NCBI RefSeq assembly: GCF_964340395.1 | Contig: NC_135549.1 | Coordinates: 23,121,342 to 23,185,341, forward strand | DNA from: Glandiceps talaboti | Taxonomy: Eukaryota > Hemichordata > Enteropneusta > Spengelidae | Reading direction: 5' to 3' | Length of the DNA stretch: 64,000 nt | Shown: piece by piece, positions 1-12,770 of the stretch | Layout: each line of letters begins with the position of its first letter | How positions within the stretch are numbered: the stretch's first letter is position 1 | Notes under the pieces: model-generated | What the model was told of the DNA's origin: nothing | The model's database searches: none | Seen by the model: the letters and a program-made list of their open reading frames with translations, nothing else | Position numbers and translations under genes: made by a program

Positions 1-1254
1 ATTAAACCTGAAATTGAAATCTCAATTGTTGCATACATGTGTCATTTATTATTGATGTGGTGAAAATAGTCATTGTTTGTGAGAGCTTCTTTGAATTTTG
101 TATGATTACCGTAGTGATAGTGACAGCGCCACCACAAGTCCTCTCATGGTGTGATTGATAGAGGGTGCACTAACTTACCATAACATTTCCTTGTAAACAA
201 GTTGAACTAGATAGATAGCATATTCGTTATTACCAACTTATGACAGGTTTCCTTGTACATTTGGTATCTTAGATTTGCTTTCAAAGTGTTGTAAATCTTT
301 TTTTTTTCAAAAAAAGAAAGTCTTATCAAATGTGACATTATAGTTGTGTTTAGTTAGGAATGATGAAAGTAATGATATATATACATATATATGACACTGC
401 CAACTCAGATTGGCTTTCTGGATAAGTTGAAGTGTGGATTGTGTCATTGTATTTTGTACAATGACTTTAACAGTCAAAATGGAGACTTGGCTATAGTCTG
501 TGTCACTTTATTGTATTTGATAATTGATACAATTGATTGCAAATAGTGAAGGGTTTTACGAGATAGATTATCAGACTTTGATGTTACGTTTGCCTACCAT
601 CCATCATAATGTCATGTCATTACAATTTACAAATCAAAGACTGTCTTGTTATGTGCACATCATGGTTTTTAAGGTTTTAGATGAAGTCAGCATTTTGTAT
701 GTCTAGCATTCCGCCACTCTGCATGCTTTACATTTCACACTGTATGTTTTGTTCCTTATGTATGATAAGGAACAGAGAATCATGGGTGGTTGTCATGGCA
801 TGTTACTTGTGAGCAGGATTTCCTGTATTGTTTGCTAAACTACTGTTATGTAAAAACATCTGGTTACAGAGGTCATGCTAGTGCGTTATTTGTGCATATT
901 TGACATAATATTTGACACTGGGGATGCAATGTTTTGGATGTATGCATCACTAGGGGCGTGTCATAAACTGAGGACAAATGGGGCTTTTCTGTTACTAAGC
1001 AAGAAATGAAACTATATTTAATGGATCAAAGTTTATTTGCAAATTATTTTGTCCTTCCATCTTGTCATAAAGAATTTATTTCAAATATAACTTTACCAGC
1101 AAGTTTGTTTAATCATAATTTGTGACAGATAAGTATGTTTTGGCCACTGCATTTAAATTTTACAAAATTTTTATATCTCTGGTCGTCGTGAAATTTAGGG
1201 CATTATTGGATGTTGTTCTGTTCTGTGGTGTTCTTTGTTGTGTCTTGATTTACC

Positions 1255-1495
1255 TTGCATGTTCTGTTGTACTGTGCTGTGCTGTGCTGTGCTGTGCTGA
1301 CTCTAATGTGCTTTGCTATGTTATGTTATGTTATGCTGTTGTTATGCTGTTATTGTTATGTTATGTCCTTATGTGTTTTGCTGTACTGCAGTGTACTTTG
1401 CTCTGCTGTGCTGTCCTGTGCTGTGCTGTGCTGAACTGTACTGAGTGTCTGCTGTGCTTTGCTGTGCTGTGCTGTGCTGTGCTGTGCTGTGCTAT
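1255..1495. repeat. degenerate pentanucleotide (TGTGC)n repeat
   Basis: Runs of gctgtgctgtgctgt alternate with ttatg-type variants. The long Cys/Leu-rich open frame over it is a product of the repeat, not a gene. Confidence 0.8.
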
Positions 1496-1576
1496 ACCAT
1501 ATTGTTGTTCATCACCCATATCATATAGTTTCTACTAATGTTATCATATTATACTTTTCATTTTTCTTTCCGGCAG

Positions 1577-1633
1577 GTCACCTTGATGGCGGCAACACCA
1601 TACGTCACAGCCTCACTTTTGCATCAGCACTCT
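1577..1633 (+). CDS. candidate alternative terminal exon (tentative)
   Basis: A strong pyrimidine tract and acceptor (tttctttccggcag) precede 1577. If entered in phase 1, as the exon at 4700 is, the sequence reads HLDGGNTIRHSLTFASALC followed by TAA at 1634-1636. The shared entry phase suggests an alternative 3' end of the same gene, but there is no donor, no polyadenylation signal that I trust and no homology. It could equally be chance. Confidence 0.25.
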
Positions 1634-3357
1634 GCTAACACACACACATACACTTTGCCTAGCATGTGGTGTACCTCTCTCTCACACACACAAAAAAAAT
1701 ACACAGATGTACACCTTTCACAAGTCTGCTCTCTCTCTCCTCTATCTCTCACACCATCATTTTGTACATTTCTGTGTTCATTTTCTAGTCTTTGCGTGAA
1801 ATGAAGATGCTATTCTCTGTGCCTGCAGTCTTTTAAAAAAAAAGTTTCGTTTATAAAACCAAATTCACTAAAAGTTGACTAGACTTGGGTATGCAGTGCT
1901 GGTAGCTGGGATCTGTCTGTGTGTGTGTCTATAACTTCTTGCTTGTATAACTTGCTAGCAATATTACCCTTGGGGGACTTTTAACTCTCCAAAACTAACA
2001 CACTGTACTATCAAGGTTGTAAGGCACATTGTAAATGTTAATGAAATTAATACAAAGTGTGACTTGTAGCATTAAAACGTTGTCTATGTTTCTGATAATA
2101 CTACTGCCACATGTGTTTGTTGAAGTAGAACCTTTCTGTGCAATAATAGACTTACACATTTACATATAGCCGTCCCAGAGGAAACTTACAGTGTATTATA
2201 AACTGTAGGGCAAAGGTAGGCAACCTAGACAAATAACACCACTATTCACGACACACAAATCAAATACATATTATAATTTCTGTGCTCACATACCTCAGAA
2301 TACATGTCTGTGTAGTGTGATTTAGACTTCATGAATTAAACCATATCATGAATCCATACATCATCACTTTGATCAGATTGAATGACAGCCATTGGTGGTG
2401 CTCTACCATGCCCATGACGATCTGACGTGTTGTGTATATCATAGCTTATCAAGGTGGCAGTAGCTACTGTATTTTGATTATTTGATTTATGTATCAGTGA
2501 GACCAGTTGACCATGGACAACGCATTCACACTGCTAAATTCTCAAATCAAAATTTTATCTTGTCTTGAAAGTTTGTTACATGTGGACTATGATGGAATTG
2601 TTTTGAAATTTCAGTTCCTGACAACACTCGTTGGAATTCCCCATTCCTAACGTGTTACTGCTTTCCCACAATGCAACACTTAATGCAACCATGTTGGATG
2701 TCAACACCTGTGGCATGTTGCATTGTGGGAGAGCAACTAGACATCAGTCTGAATTAACAAACCTACTCACTCGCTTCATGAATCTTGCTGAGATACAGAA
2801 ATTATGATGTGTATTTTTGTGGTGACAGGTCATTCCTTTTCCTAAATCTAATAGACAAATTCACAATTCTCTGATATAACTAAGTGATAAGTGGGATTCC
2901 GGTGTAATAGCTGGTGTTCATTGGTGTACTTCTAACTCCCCTATTAAAATTCATTGTGTTCTTCTGTATGTGTATATAACCTAAACCTAGTACTGCAGAT
3001 CACAAAAATGTGACTTCCAAAGATATACAAATTGTGTACGTAATGAACAATAACCAAATTGCTCACTGTAAAAGTGTGTGTGTATATAATGTGAACCTTT
3101 TGTTCTGTTATGGATTTTTTTCGTTGATTGGCTTACATGCACTTAAAATTTAAACCAGACAACTACTGCTGTAAACATATGGTCACCAAGCAACAGTGTG
3201 CCTGTCTTGTTGTTTTCTACATTGTATAAATACTGTTGTAAGGAATGTATACACAAATATGTAATTCAGCAATTCCGCAATTACACACAAGCAGCTTGAA
3301 ACTTAGTAATATACTGCTGAGCTTTTCAACTGTCATAGTTGATAGATAATAATTTCT

Positions 3358-3395
3358 AAGGTATGCCCCGATGAGGGCGCCCTTGCACATCGGTC
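3358..3395 (+). repeat. dispersed repeat end containing gagggcgccct
   Basis: The block starts aaggtatgcc, then gagggcgccct and cacatcggt. The same order is seen on the opposite strand at about 9880-9921. Probably ends of a mobile repeat. Confidence 0.5.
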
Positions 3396-4699
3396 AACCC
3401 CTTTCACAGAGCAGGTCGGTGAGGGGTTAAATTACATGCTGTATCTTATGGTCTCTTGATAGATGAGCATCATGACTGTTCACTTGTTTAGCTGATTGTG
3501 AGCAAATGTTATGAAGGTGGTGAACAACCAAATTTCTGTAATTTCAAAAGGAACAGAAACACGGTGTCATATGGCGAAGTTTGTACACAAATCAGTCTCT
3601 GATTAGCATTCTTCCATAACTGATCTTAAACCAGGACAGATGGGTGTAAAGTGTCAGACTGTTCTACTGATTTACACCATTTGTGTGTTGTAACTTTCCA
3701 GTAATTTACCAGCCTGATGAGTATTTTCTGTCAAATATCAATTGTTGTTATAAACGAAAGTTCCATCTTTTATGTGATTATTGTTTGGGTTAGGAATCTT
3801 ATAAAAAAGAACAAAAAAAGTTTCAGCTCTTCAACCTATCTGATGTCAACTAGTATCTTTATCTGATTTTAAATATGTTTTGAAGCATTTGTCAAGTCAA
3901 GATTATATTGTCAAATAGTCCAGTATTTTATGGGCTCATCTGAATTTAAGTTTAAAAAGCTCATGTCAGATTAGGATCAAAATTTGGGTGCAAAAATTAT
4001 CTGGTTGAACTGTAGAATATATTGGCCCAGAACAAAAGAGTGATCCATCAAATCTGTCTGGCTGTAATGAAAAGATAATAGTGATGTGAGAACTTGGGAT
4101 TGAAACATGGGTCTTTAGCACTTAGTGTCAGTTTGGGATTAAAATGAGTGTGAAAAAGAGGTTCCTGGTAGAAGCTATAGAAAAAAGTTAGTCCAGTACA
4201 AAGACTTTACCTTATGGTTCCACTGATAAGTACAATTCTACGACCATGGGATTCAAACATTGGGGTTTAAGATATTGTACGAGTTTAGTTGGTAACCGTT
4301 ACTTTACTAAGAAGTGTGGTCTGCAGTTGTCTTCAAACACTTCTCCTAGGTTTCTGTCAAGTCTGAAATCCTGCATGTTAGTCTGTGATAAACAACTTGG
4401 AATGTGCTCTAAAAATTAAAAATAAAATATGAAAAGTTCTACAGCTTTGAATGTGCTGTCTGTAAAAAATAGTTCTACAAGAAATAATTTGACAACTTGC
4501 ATGATATAAATTATGATAACGTTGCTTTTCCCTTTCTATTGTTAATAGTAGGGGTCTATTTCATTGTAGGTCTTGGCTTACACACACACACACTCTGCAA
4601 GGCTCCGGATTCTGACATTTTGTAAAAAAATTGTACCTTCTATTAAAAGTAGCGTGACTCCTAGATAAAAAGGTTTACCTTGTCTGTGCTCCATTTCAG

Positions 4700-4897
4700 C
4701 TGAACTCCAAAAACAAACTCTAACGTTGAAGAGATCGATGGCCAGTGCTACAGACTCAGGTGTTGGTTTAGATGTGGAAGGTATTGCTAATGGCGATTTG
4801 AGAGACAGTATGGATTCACTGACGGTATCGGGTAAAGACAATTCACTCAAGAGATCAGCACTGTCAAACTCACTCATGGATCTCAAAGAAACTGGAG
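4700..4897 (+). CDS. exon of unidentified gene (phase 1 in, phase 1 out)
   Basis: The acceptor is ctccatttcag and the donor is G|gtaag. Translation starts at the second codon base after the junction and reads [13 protein letters not shown], then an acidic Ser-rich run and [18 protein letters not shown]. The frame stays open about 170 bases beyond the donor into the intron, so the donor and the match to the next exon's phase define the end, not a stop codon. The preceding exon must end in phase 1. Confidence 0.65.
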
Positions 4898-7637
4898 GTA
4901 AGAAAAACCATCAAACTATCCTTGTCTCACTTACTCCATCTTTCAATGCTGGAAAAAATGTCACTTACAATTCTACTATTTTGAAATTGAAGGAGACGTC
5001 TATTTCAGCAAATTTAGTTTCAATATTGGTACCAAAAAAAAATGGATTTTACCCAGGGTTCATTTAGTTAAAATTAATTTTCAAGTCAAACGAAAATTAC
5101 AATTTTAAGAAGTTCACTTCAGGAAGTAGTTTTATTTTGAAAACACCAAATTACTTTAGATTATTAGAGTTCATACACACAAAGTTGTCACAAGTTTTAA
5201 GATTTCAAGCCATCCCATGAAAGTCTTTGAAGAATATATTTTATGCAATATGTCAAATGAAATTATCAGGGTTTTTTTAAGTTTTGAAAATTTCCATAGT
5301 TTATAAGAAGTGAACTCATTTATGACAATGGATAGAAAGACACTCCTGAAATTCTTGCCAAATAACTTCATTTTGATAGTCTGAATTCTGACTATTGTTA
5401 AGAATTGTATTTGCCATAGTGTAGGACAGTATTAGATATAAATATTTTGAAGTACTAGGTAGCTAAGAAGGTTGGCGGAAATGAGTAGGAATGGATTTAT
5501 CCTCCATTTCGGATAGCACATGAATTTTGTGATAACTCCATTGTAAATGGTTTTGAATATTAAGAAGAATACACTGCTTTACCCATAAGTGACAATAACC
5601 GATAAGTCTTTTTTTCCACAGCTGAGCACAATCGCACTACTGAAACTCTGTAATAGTATTCATAGAAACCCAGTAGCTGTAACAAAAACTATTAGTAACT
5701 ATGGTTTTTCAGGATTTATGTTCTTATGTTTGATTTGTTTATGTTGTTGTACTTACTATAAAAGCATATTATGATCACCTACGTCTAAAATCCTACCAGC
5801 ATCTCACAAATTTGCAATTTGTTAACGCGAAATGTGCTTCAAAAATAAACTGTTTTTAAACATTACTACTTTGTTCAAGAAAAGTCCAACCCAATCTTAG
5901 TTATAATCAAGAAAAAAAATAATTATCCATCACTGGACAAATTTTGAAATAGTCGAAATTTTATCAAAAATAGCAAAATTTTGACAGAGTTTAAGAACTT
6001 TGATTTCAGTAAAATTTGTCTCTCAAGACGTATTCTACCTTAACAAACAGTTGATATACCATTTATTAGTAACTGTTTATACATTAATGAGATGATGTCA
6101 ATTAAAGTATTATTATTATCTAGCCAAGGAGTAGACAAAATATTCCTTTACTTGACTAGACAAAGGTTTCAACTATTAGAACTGAACTGTTCGCGTTCAA
6201 GATTTGGTTTATTATGAAAACTATATAAAAACTAGTGAAATGTTACAGCTATTGGGGTTTTCAGTTTTCATGTGTTTCCGTATAGTGCTATTTTCTTCAG
6301 CTAGGTCATCAACACATCTGTGCTTTATTTACAAATCCACATGGACACCTCATGTCAGGTTTATCCCCCAAAAATGTTTATTTTACTAATGATGACAGCA
6401 ACTTTTCACGATATCATGTTTTAGATTTTATGTCATTTTCATCAACATCATAAAGTTACATTATTTGGTCATACTAGAGAACAACACTATATGTCTATCA
6501 TTTCAATGTCGACCGCATTATTACATTATTGCAGTCATTATGTTTTATCACCTGGTTGTCACCAACATTATTACATTATTTGGTCATACTAGAGAACAAC
6601 AGTATATATCTATCGTTTCAATGTCACCTACATTATTACATTATTGCAGTCATTATGTTATTTCACCTGGTTGTCACCAACATTATTACATTATTGCAGT
6701 CATTTTGTTATTTCACCTGGTTATCACCAACATTGTTACATTATTGCAGTCATTATGTTATTTCACCTGGTTGTCACCAACATTATTACATTATTGCAAT
6801 CATTATGTTATTTCACCTGGTTGTCACCTATGACCAACATTATTACATTATTGCAGTCATATTCTGTAACGTTACATTATATCACATGGATGTCACCAGC
6901 ATTATTACATTATCATATTCATTACACTATATCACCGAGATGTCACCAACTTTGTCACTGCATTCATCCATGTTCTATAACGTTACATTATGTTTATAAT
7001 ACCCAGGTGTCTCCAACATTATTACATTAGCATTATCATCCTCATTAGGCCCCAAAAAAAATAATTGTTTGGTTCCGGTTACCTGACCCCACCTAGTTTT
7101 TCACTGCTGACCCTAAACTTTTTTTTTTTACGTAGTCGGGGAAAAAAATATAAAATCGCAAAAATTGTGAAGTTTCAGGAGAAATAGTGGATGTGGAAAC
7201 TGACATCAACTTCAAAAGACAATATAAAAGTGTTCTTCCAATCTGTAATGGCTGTACATCTGATAGGAAGAAATAAATAACACAAAAAACATATGGAAAA
7301 CAATGGAAAACCTGAACTAGACACTCACACATGAAAAATAAATATAATAAAATAAAAAATCTACCTACCCTACCTATTCTAAAACTGAGCGTAATTGGAA
7401 CCACACAATTTAGGCCTTATAATGTTAGTCATCTCGATATCCCCCCCACCATGCACACACTCATGATTACATTAATTCAGAAATCTCCATTTTCCATTTC
7501 AACATATTAATTTGTATTCTATTATCTTAATGTCTTCTTCCAAGGAATCTCGTATCTTCTTCTTTGATCCCCATAGTCTTCATATGGACATTCCCTTTGA
7601 CCAGTTATTCTAATATTTCCCTATCAGCTACATGTGA

Positions 7638-7674
<37 letters not shown>

Positions 7675-10600
7675 GCGTGTGTGTGTGTGCGTGCGTGCGT
7701 GCGCGCATGTGTGTGTGTGTGTGTGCGCGCGCGCGTGTGTGTACATGTGTGTGTGTGTGTGTGTGTGTCATGCCATTTCCTATTCACTATATAGTAAGGG
7801 GTACAAAAAAGTAACTGCTAAATATCAAGTTTAGAGATGGGGCAGGGAGTGTCATGAAACTGTGTTGTAGGGGGTGTTATGAAACTGTTGGTTACCAGTT
7901 GGTTACCAGTCACTGAGTGTCTTGTCATTTCTGTGGCTATGTCAAATTCTTCTAATCTGTCAACTGAAGTCATTCACTTGACCTGTACAATTGTCATCTG
8001 TATCTTACTGTATCTTTTGGTGTATAGTTTAGTGATGTAACATATTTTTTCGTAACTGTTTCTGCTACTGTCGTTTCTTTTCTATAAACTGTCGTACTTT
8101 TTTGACACTTTATGTTTGGCTGCTATGGTTACAACACAGTTGAAACAAAAACCAGTACTCTTCCTCACAGTGGCCCATCATCTTCATCTTTAGAAACAGA
8201 ATCTACATCACTCACAGTTACATCACCAAATTGGTTATCTGTTTATTCACGTAGGCCTCGTGGTGAGTTCTCTCACTTTGCACCGCTATCTTGTCCCGTG
8301 CACTGCGGCGTATTTGAATGCCTCATTTGCATGCTGCCAGTTTGTCACATTTAGCTGTTTCGCTGTCTTTTCGTTACACACTGCCATTTTGCTGTATTTT
8401 CATTACATTTTGCCATTTTTACTTTCTTTTTGTTTCAATCGGCCGTTTCGCTATCGTTTTCATTACATTGAGTTGTTTTGTTCTATTTTCATTACACTGT
8501 GCTGTTTTGCCCACATGCTGTGCTGTGTTCATTCTGCATGTTGTGATGTATCTAATTATACATTATATCCTGTTCACTCACTCACTCACTCACTCACACA
8601 AATACTGTTCACAATACAATATAAATTGTTAAAACATATATATACGGTACTAAAATTATTCTAACTGAAAGATCCATTCATCATCTTCAATTTCTGGGAT
8701 TTCACTCTTCAGAATTTTCATATATTTGTTCTTTTATAGGCAGTAAGTAGGTATAACCCATCCATGTTGCTAGATTCTCTAGGGTTTCCCAAAAAACATT
8801 GCGGTGTAAGGGATAGCAATCTGTCTAAGTTTTACCAAATTACTCCCTCTCATAGCAAGGGTTCCAAATCTTAGAAAACAAATGCACTGTATAGCATTGA
8901 CACTGGTTCAGTCAACAACAGGCAATCTTCTTCACACAAAATCATGTGATTTGTGACCTGCACTATTTTTGATAGCCTAGAGCTTTGACTATCTGACTTG
9001 TCGTACTGACTCAACAGTATAGATATGACATTTTCAAACCAGACAGCCAAATATCTGGGCTATACTAGAGTAATTGCCATTAGAAAATGACAAAATAAAG
9101 TGTAGTCGTATTCGGATGACAAATGAAATCCCAGAAAGTGAAGATGATAACACAAATAAAATGTAATGTGTATGTTTTATGGAATATAACAAATAATTGA
9201 TAAAATTAGAGGATAACAAAATTATAGAAAAGTATAGTGTTTTAAAATCCTGTTCATATCACAGCTTTTAGCTTGCTGAGTATGATAAAAGTTGGACTGA
9301 ACATAGGAATAGAATTGTTATGAGACATTGAAACAATCAAAAAAATGTCATTACCCCTTTCACTGTCAATATTCTACCTCACACACTCAGACAAGACGAT
9401 AAAATGATGAATGTTTTAACTAATTGCATTGCCATGGTTACAACATCATTATTACTCAAAATGGCAACGATAAAGTGTGGAAGTATCACATAGTGTTGAT
9501 TTTATATTCCTCTCACACTTCATTTTCACCATTTTGTTAACATTGAGTTTAGTTTGAAAAGTACACAAAACCTGACCGGAAATTAGCTGAATGACCCCAT
9601 TCTCGTCGTTGTTGACTTGATGTCCATATGTAAACAGTACAAATAAACAAACCAGACCATTTTATTGTTGGTCAACAAATTGTACATACATTTGTATATT
9701 GGTTGGGGAGAGTATTTAACAATCATATATATACTTCAACAAGTAAATTAAATTGAATTAAATTAAATGAAAATAAAAATACAAATTGTGAGAAATTATT
9801 CCAGTTCTAGCTACTGAAGGCTTCGACTGTAAGATATGTTGTACTATTCCGCTCTCGTCGGTCTCCTCTCTCCTCGGGTAAAAACCGATGTGTGAGGGCG
9901 CCCTGTGTTGGCATACCTTAACAGACTACTTTCTACACACTATACATTTCACAGTCTGTTCTACAGTTTGTATGTACATGTACTTCAAAACTGTACATCA
10001 TGTTTATTATACACAACAAAACAACACAAACCAAGGGTAAATATTGACAGTGAAATGAGTAACCTAACTATTGATAATATCATCTGAGTTATTTTAAATA
10101 TAGTATAATGATAGTGTACTAATAAGTCTGAGAAATATAATATAACTTGTAGATGTTGTTGTAATTTAATTTTAATCATAAAATGATAGATATAAATATA
10201 AGAACTAAAATTGATTATTAAAACTAGAGAACTAATACACCAATCGTGTGATTATTGAATGATTGATTAATTAAATTATTTATTTATTTATTTATTTATG
10301 TGTTTATTTATTCTTTTATTCATAAGTAAACAAATAGTAAGAAATGATTTTTTTTAATGTGAGTTTATACAATGTTTATATATGTGTGTCTGAATGACAA
10401 TGTTTTATACTAACCCTCTACTAACTCATGGCAGTAAATAACTGAGAAATGCAAAATGCTTACAGCACCATTGCTTGTCTATTATTCTAGGCAAGAAAGA
10501 TCGGCGTGACAGTGCAGGTTCTTTGGACAGTGGAATGGTTAGTGATCTCTGTATTCTACCTTTCTAAGCCTCTTGACTCATCTCTCTCTCTCTCTCCCCC

Positions 10601-10994
10601 CTCCCTAGTTCCAGCAGCCAACATTCTCTCCTGCCCAGTTACAGCAGCCATCTCTTTCTCTCTCTCATTCCCTCACTCCCTCCCTCCCCAGTCCTGGCAG
10701 CCATCTTCACGTACTCAATTTTTGGCAGCCATCTCTCCCTACCCACTTCTAGCAGCCATCTCTTCTTCCCCAGTTTTGGCAGCCTTTGTTCTCTCCCCAG
10801 TTTTGGCAGTCATCTCTTTCCCTCTCTTGTCCCAGCCATCCTACCCCAACAGTACTATCTCTCTTTATACCATAAATTTATCAAATTACTGGTCACAAAA
10901 ATATTTATTTCCATCCTTCTTATCGAAGCATTGTTATAATTTTACAAGTGGGAGAAAAATGAACACAAAAATGCTGTTTTGCTGTTATTTTTTG

Positions 10995-11063
<69 letters not shown>

Positions 11064-12177
11064 GAATTTATAAAAAAAAGTGAAGAAAATTGAACATGAA
11101 CTGGAGATTGATATATAGAAATGTAAGGCAATGCAGTCAAAGCATATACTAGTACACTTACTATAGTACATGTATTATATATAGACTGATGGATTACAGA
11201 TGTCAAAATAAACCCTTCAGATTGAAAACTGTATATTTGACTTTTCATTATTTCATCTCAAAAACTATGATCTCAGCATCTTATAAAGTTTATCTCAATG
11301 ATGTCCAGTTCTTCCATGCAAATGATGTCTTTTTGGAAGTGTACTAATTTCCCAATGTTGCAACTATTCCAGTGGATTAGCCCTCCCCCAGGTCTCCTGA
11401 TAACCCCCTCCTTTATCCTCCTCTGTGATGTCTGTATTTTGAACTGTTGATAAATTTCGTTCAATCTATTTTGTTTCGTTTTGTTTTTTGTCAGGTGCAA
11501 TTTTTTATGGACCGTTGATTTACGTTTTGTGTTTTGTTTTCTGTGTAGACAAATCTTGATAACAGTAAAAGCCATACTTAATTTAGACTGCAATTTTTGA
11601 CTAAAGAAGTACTTCTAAGATGGACTTCACTCCATTGCTGTGTAAAGTAATCAAATAGAAACCATTTCCTACATCCAACCTTTTCCATTCTCCCACTGGA
11701 GTACCAACCAGTATGGTGCTTTCCTTGCCTTTAGAAATAAGACCAGATAGGAATAATGGCAAGTCTATTGAAAGACAAAATTACAAACCTGGTTTAGCAA
11801 GATTCTCAACGTTCAAGAGACCACAAATTTTTGAGTCTGTGTTTTTGGATGGAAGTGCTGATTGGCTTTGACCTAAATCAGAGGACTACAACAATCTTTA
11901 TGACCCCCTTTCCTTCATTTCTCCTACCGTCTCTCTTTGTCCTTGGCGTCAAGACAAAAGTAGATTTCATGACATAGACAGTCAAATCTGTGACACTAAA
12001 TTACCATATTAGCGCTCACTTAAACTCCTGTTTGTTTCTCCATTACAGCCAATGAGTATCCATGATTCTATACCCAGCAGAAAACGATCAGCACTGACAG
12101 CTTTCTTTGGTAACAAGAGGAAGACCACAAAAAGCAGCACAAACATCTCTAATATATCAACTGCCTCACTGCATTGA
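4700..12177 (+). CDS. 3' part of unidentified gene, four exons (partial)
   Basis: Four exons with canonical splice sites join without breaking the frame: 4700-4897 (donor gtaag, ends phase 1), 8140-8262 (donor gtgagt, phase 1), 10491-10537 (donor gttagt, phase 0) and 12049-12177 (ends in TGA). Together they encode about 165 residues of a C-terminal tail; the 5' exons lie before the window or were not found. I do not recognise the protein. It is rich in Ser, Thr, Lys and Asp, has no hydrophobic segment and looks disordered. Basophilic phosphosite-like motifs recur: [29 protein letters not shown]. The last exon ends KKSSTN-like and then SNISTASLH. Such tails are common in signalling and scaffold proteins, so a regulatory phosphorylated tail is inferred, not shown. 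The phase agreement across three introns is the main evidence that it is real. Confidence 0.7.
6470..7030. repeat. minisatellite, unit about 50 bp
   Basis: Imperfect repeats of a unit with cattattacattattgcag, then tcattatgttatttcacc and tggttgtcaccaa; about nine units, more divergent at both ends. Open frames occur in several frames because few stops fall in the unit, and they are not genes. Confidence 0.85.
7048..7416 (+). mobile_element. PIF/Harbinger-like MITE, copy 1
   Basis: A 369-bp element with imperfect terminal inverted repeats (start GGCCCCAAAAAAAATAATTG, end CACACAATTTAGGCC on the same strand) is flanked by TTA on both sides (7045-7047 and 7417-7419). A 3-bp TWA target duplication with G-rich termini is the hallmark of PIF/Harbinger. 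It has no transposase. Copies are also at 23.6, 57.0 and 57.8 kb. Confidence 0.75.
7640..7770. repeat. (GT)n microsatellite with GC interruptions
   Basis: Long gt run with gcgtgc variants. Cys/Val and Thr/His open frames here are artefacts. Confidence 0.95.
8140..8262 (+). CDS. exon of unidentified gene, Ser/Thr-rich
   Basis: The acceptor acaacacag and the donor G|gtgagt enclose 123 nt that complete a phase-1 codon and read [19 protein letters not shown], then [22 protein letters not shown]. Low complexity, no domain. The phase fits both neighbouring exons directly. Confidence 0.6.
8340..8560. repeat. degenerate minisatellite in intron
   Basis: Repeated phrases of gctgttttgct and ttttcattacatt spaced about 35-40 bp. 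It begins about 80 bases after the donor of the 8140-8262 exon. Confidence 0.6.
9884..9921 (-). repeat. inverted copy of the gagggcgccct repeat
   Basis: Read on the - strand it gives taaggtatgcc, agggcgccctc and acacatcggt, matching 3358-3395 with a few differences. Confidence 0.5.
10491..10537 (+). CDS. short exon of unidentified gene
   Basis: This 47-nt exon lies between acceptor ttattctag and donor ATG|gttagt. It reads [16 protein letters not shown] and ends in phase 0. It contains an R-R-D-S-A-G-S basophilic site. It is too short to stand on its own; support comes from the phase match to the exons on both sides. Confidence 0.6.
10600..10850. repeat. degenerate pyrimidine-rich minisatellite
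   Basis: Repeated phrases of ccagttttggcagccatctc at irregular spacing of about 25-35 bp, just after the donor at 10538. The open frame over it is repeat-driven. Confidence 0.65.
10996..11063. repeat. (CT)n microsatellite
   Basis: Nearly perfect ct run of about 68 bp within the last intron of the first gene. Confidence 0.95.
12049..12177 (+). CDS. last coding exon of unidentified gene
   Basis: The acceptor tttctccattacag is followed in phase 0 by [20 protein letters not shown], then [10 protein letters not shown] and a Ser/Asn-rich end, with TGA at 12175-12177. The [12 protein letters not shown] segment is a basic plus hydrophobic patch that could be a phosphorylated or binding motif. The 3' UTR probably runs into the tandem-repeat DNA that starts near 12.4 kb; no polyadenylation site could be assigned. 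Confidence 0.65.
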   Translation, partial: PMSIHDSIPSRKRSALTAFFGNKRKTTKSSTNISNISTASLH

Positions 12178-12394
12178 AAAATGACATCAATTGCCGGGCC
12201 AATCCTGCTTGTGTACCTACATACAGCTGAACAAGACGTGTACGTGTGAACTTTGAAGACCCCAGAAGAATGTACGCTTGTAGCTCTCCAATGTATACAG
12301 GTGTTTTTGTTTGCTTAGTACATTGAAATAGGTGCATACACTGCCACTACCAAGGGCACGTCCCACAGTCAAAACAAGTGTCTTTAATCTTTGC

Positions 12395-12770
12395 CCTCAA
12401 CCTTTACAAATGATTTCTGTTTGTGACCTCTGACATCAAATTTCACATTTCTGTTTTGTGACTTTTTGACATCAAATTTCACAACAGTTGTTGTTTTGTG
12501 ACCATTGACATCAAATTTCACAACAGTTGCTGTTTTGTGACCTTTGACATCAAATTTCACAAGTTTGTTTGTGACCTTTGACGTCAAATTTACACCAGTT
12601 TCTGTTTGTGACCTTTGGCATCAAATTCCACAGCAGTTTCTGTTTTGTGACCTTTGACATTAAATTCCACAGCGGTTTCTATTTTGTGACCTTTGACATC
12701 AAATTCCACAGTGGTTTCTATTTTGTGACCTTTGACATCAGACTTCACAGCAGTTTCTGTTTTGCTTAGG
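12395..12770. repeat. 39-bp minisatellite downstream of the first gene
   Basis: About nine imperfect units built on ttttgtgacctttgacatca followed by aattccacagcagtttc. The unit is a multiple of three, so both strands keep open frames; these are not genes. It starts about 220 bp after the stop and may be part of the 3' UTR. Confidence 0.85.

Larger units (their letters stand above)
1..4699. other. probable intron of the first gene; no clear coding exon
   Basis: AT-rich sequence without an ORF that looks coding. It holds a degenerate (TGTGC)n-type simple repeat at about 1255-1495 and the candidate exon at 1577. A 37-bp block with gagggcgccct at 3358-3395 recurs inverted near 9.9 kb. If the gene is on the + strand as modelled, this is intron and/or upstream exons that I could not identify. 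Confidence 0.4.

Noticed and set aside
6465-7030. Three overlapping histidine/tyrosine-rich frames
   Set aside because: A 50-bp minisatellite read in three frames.
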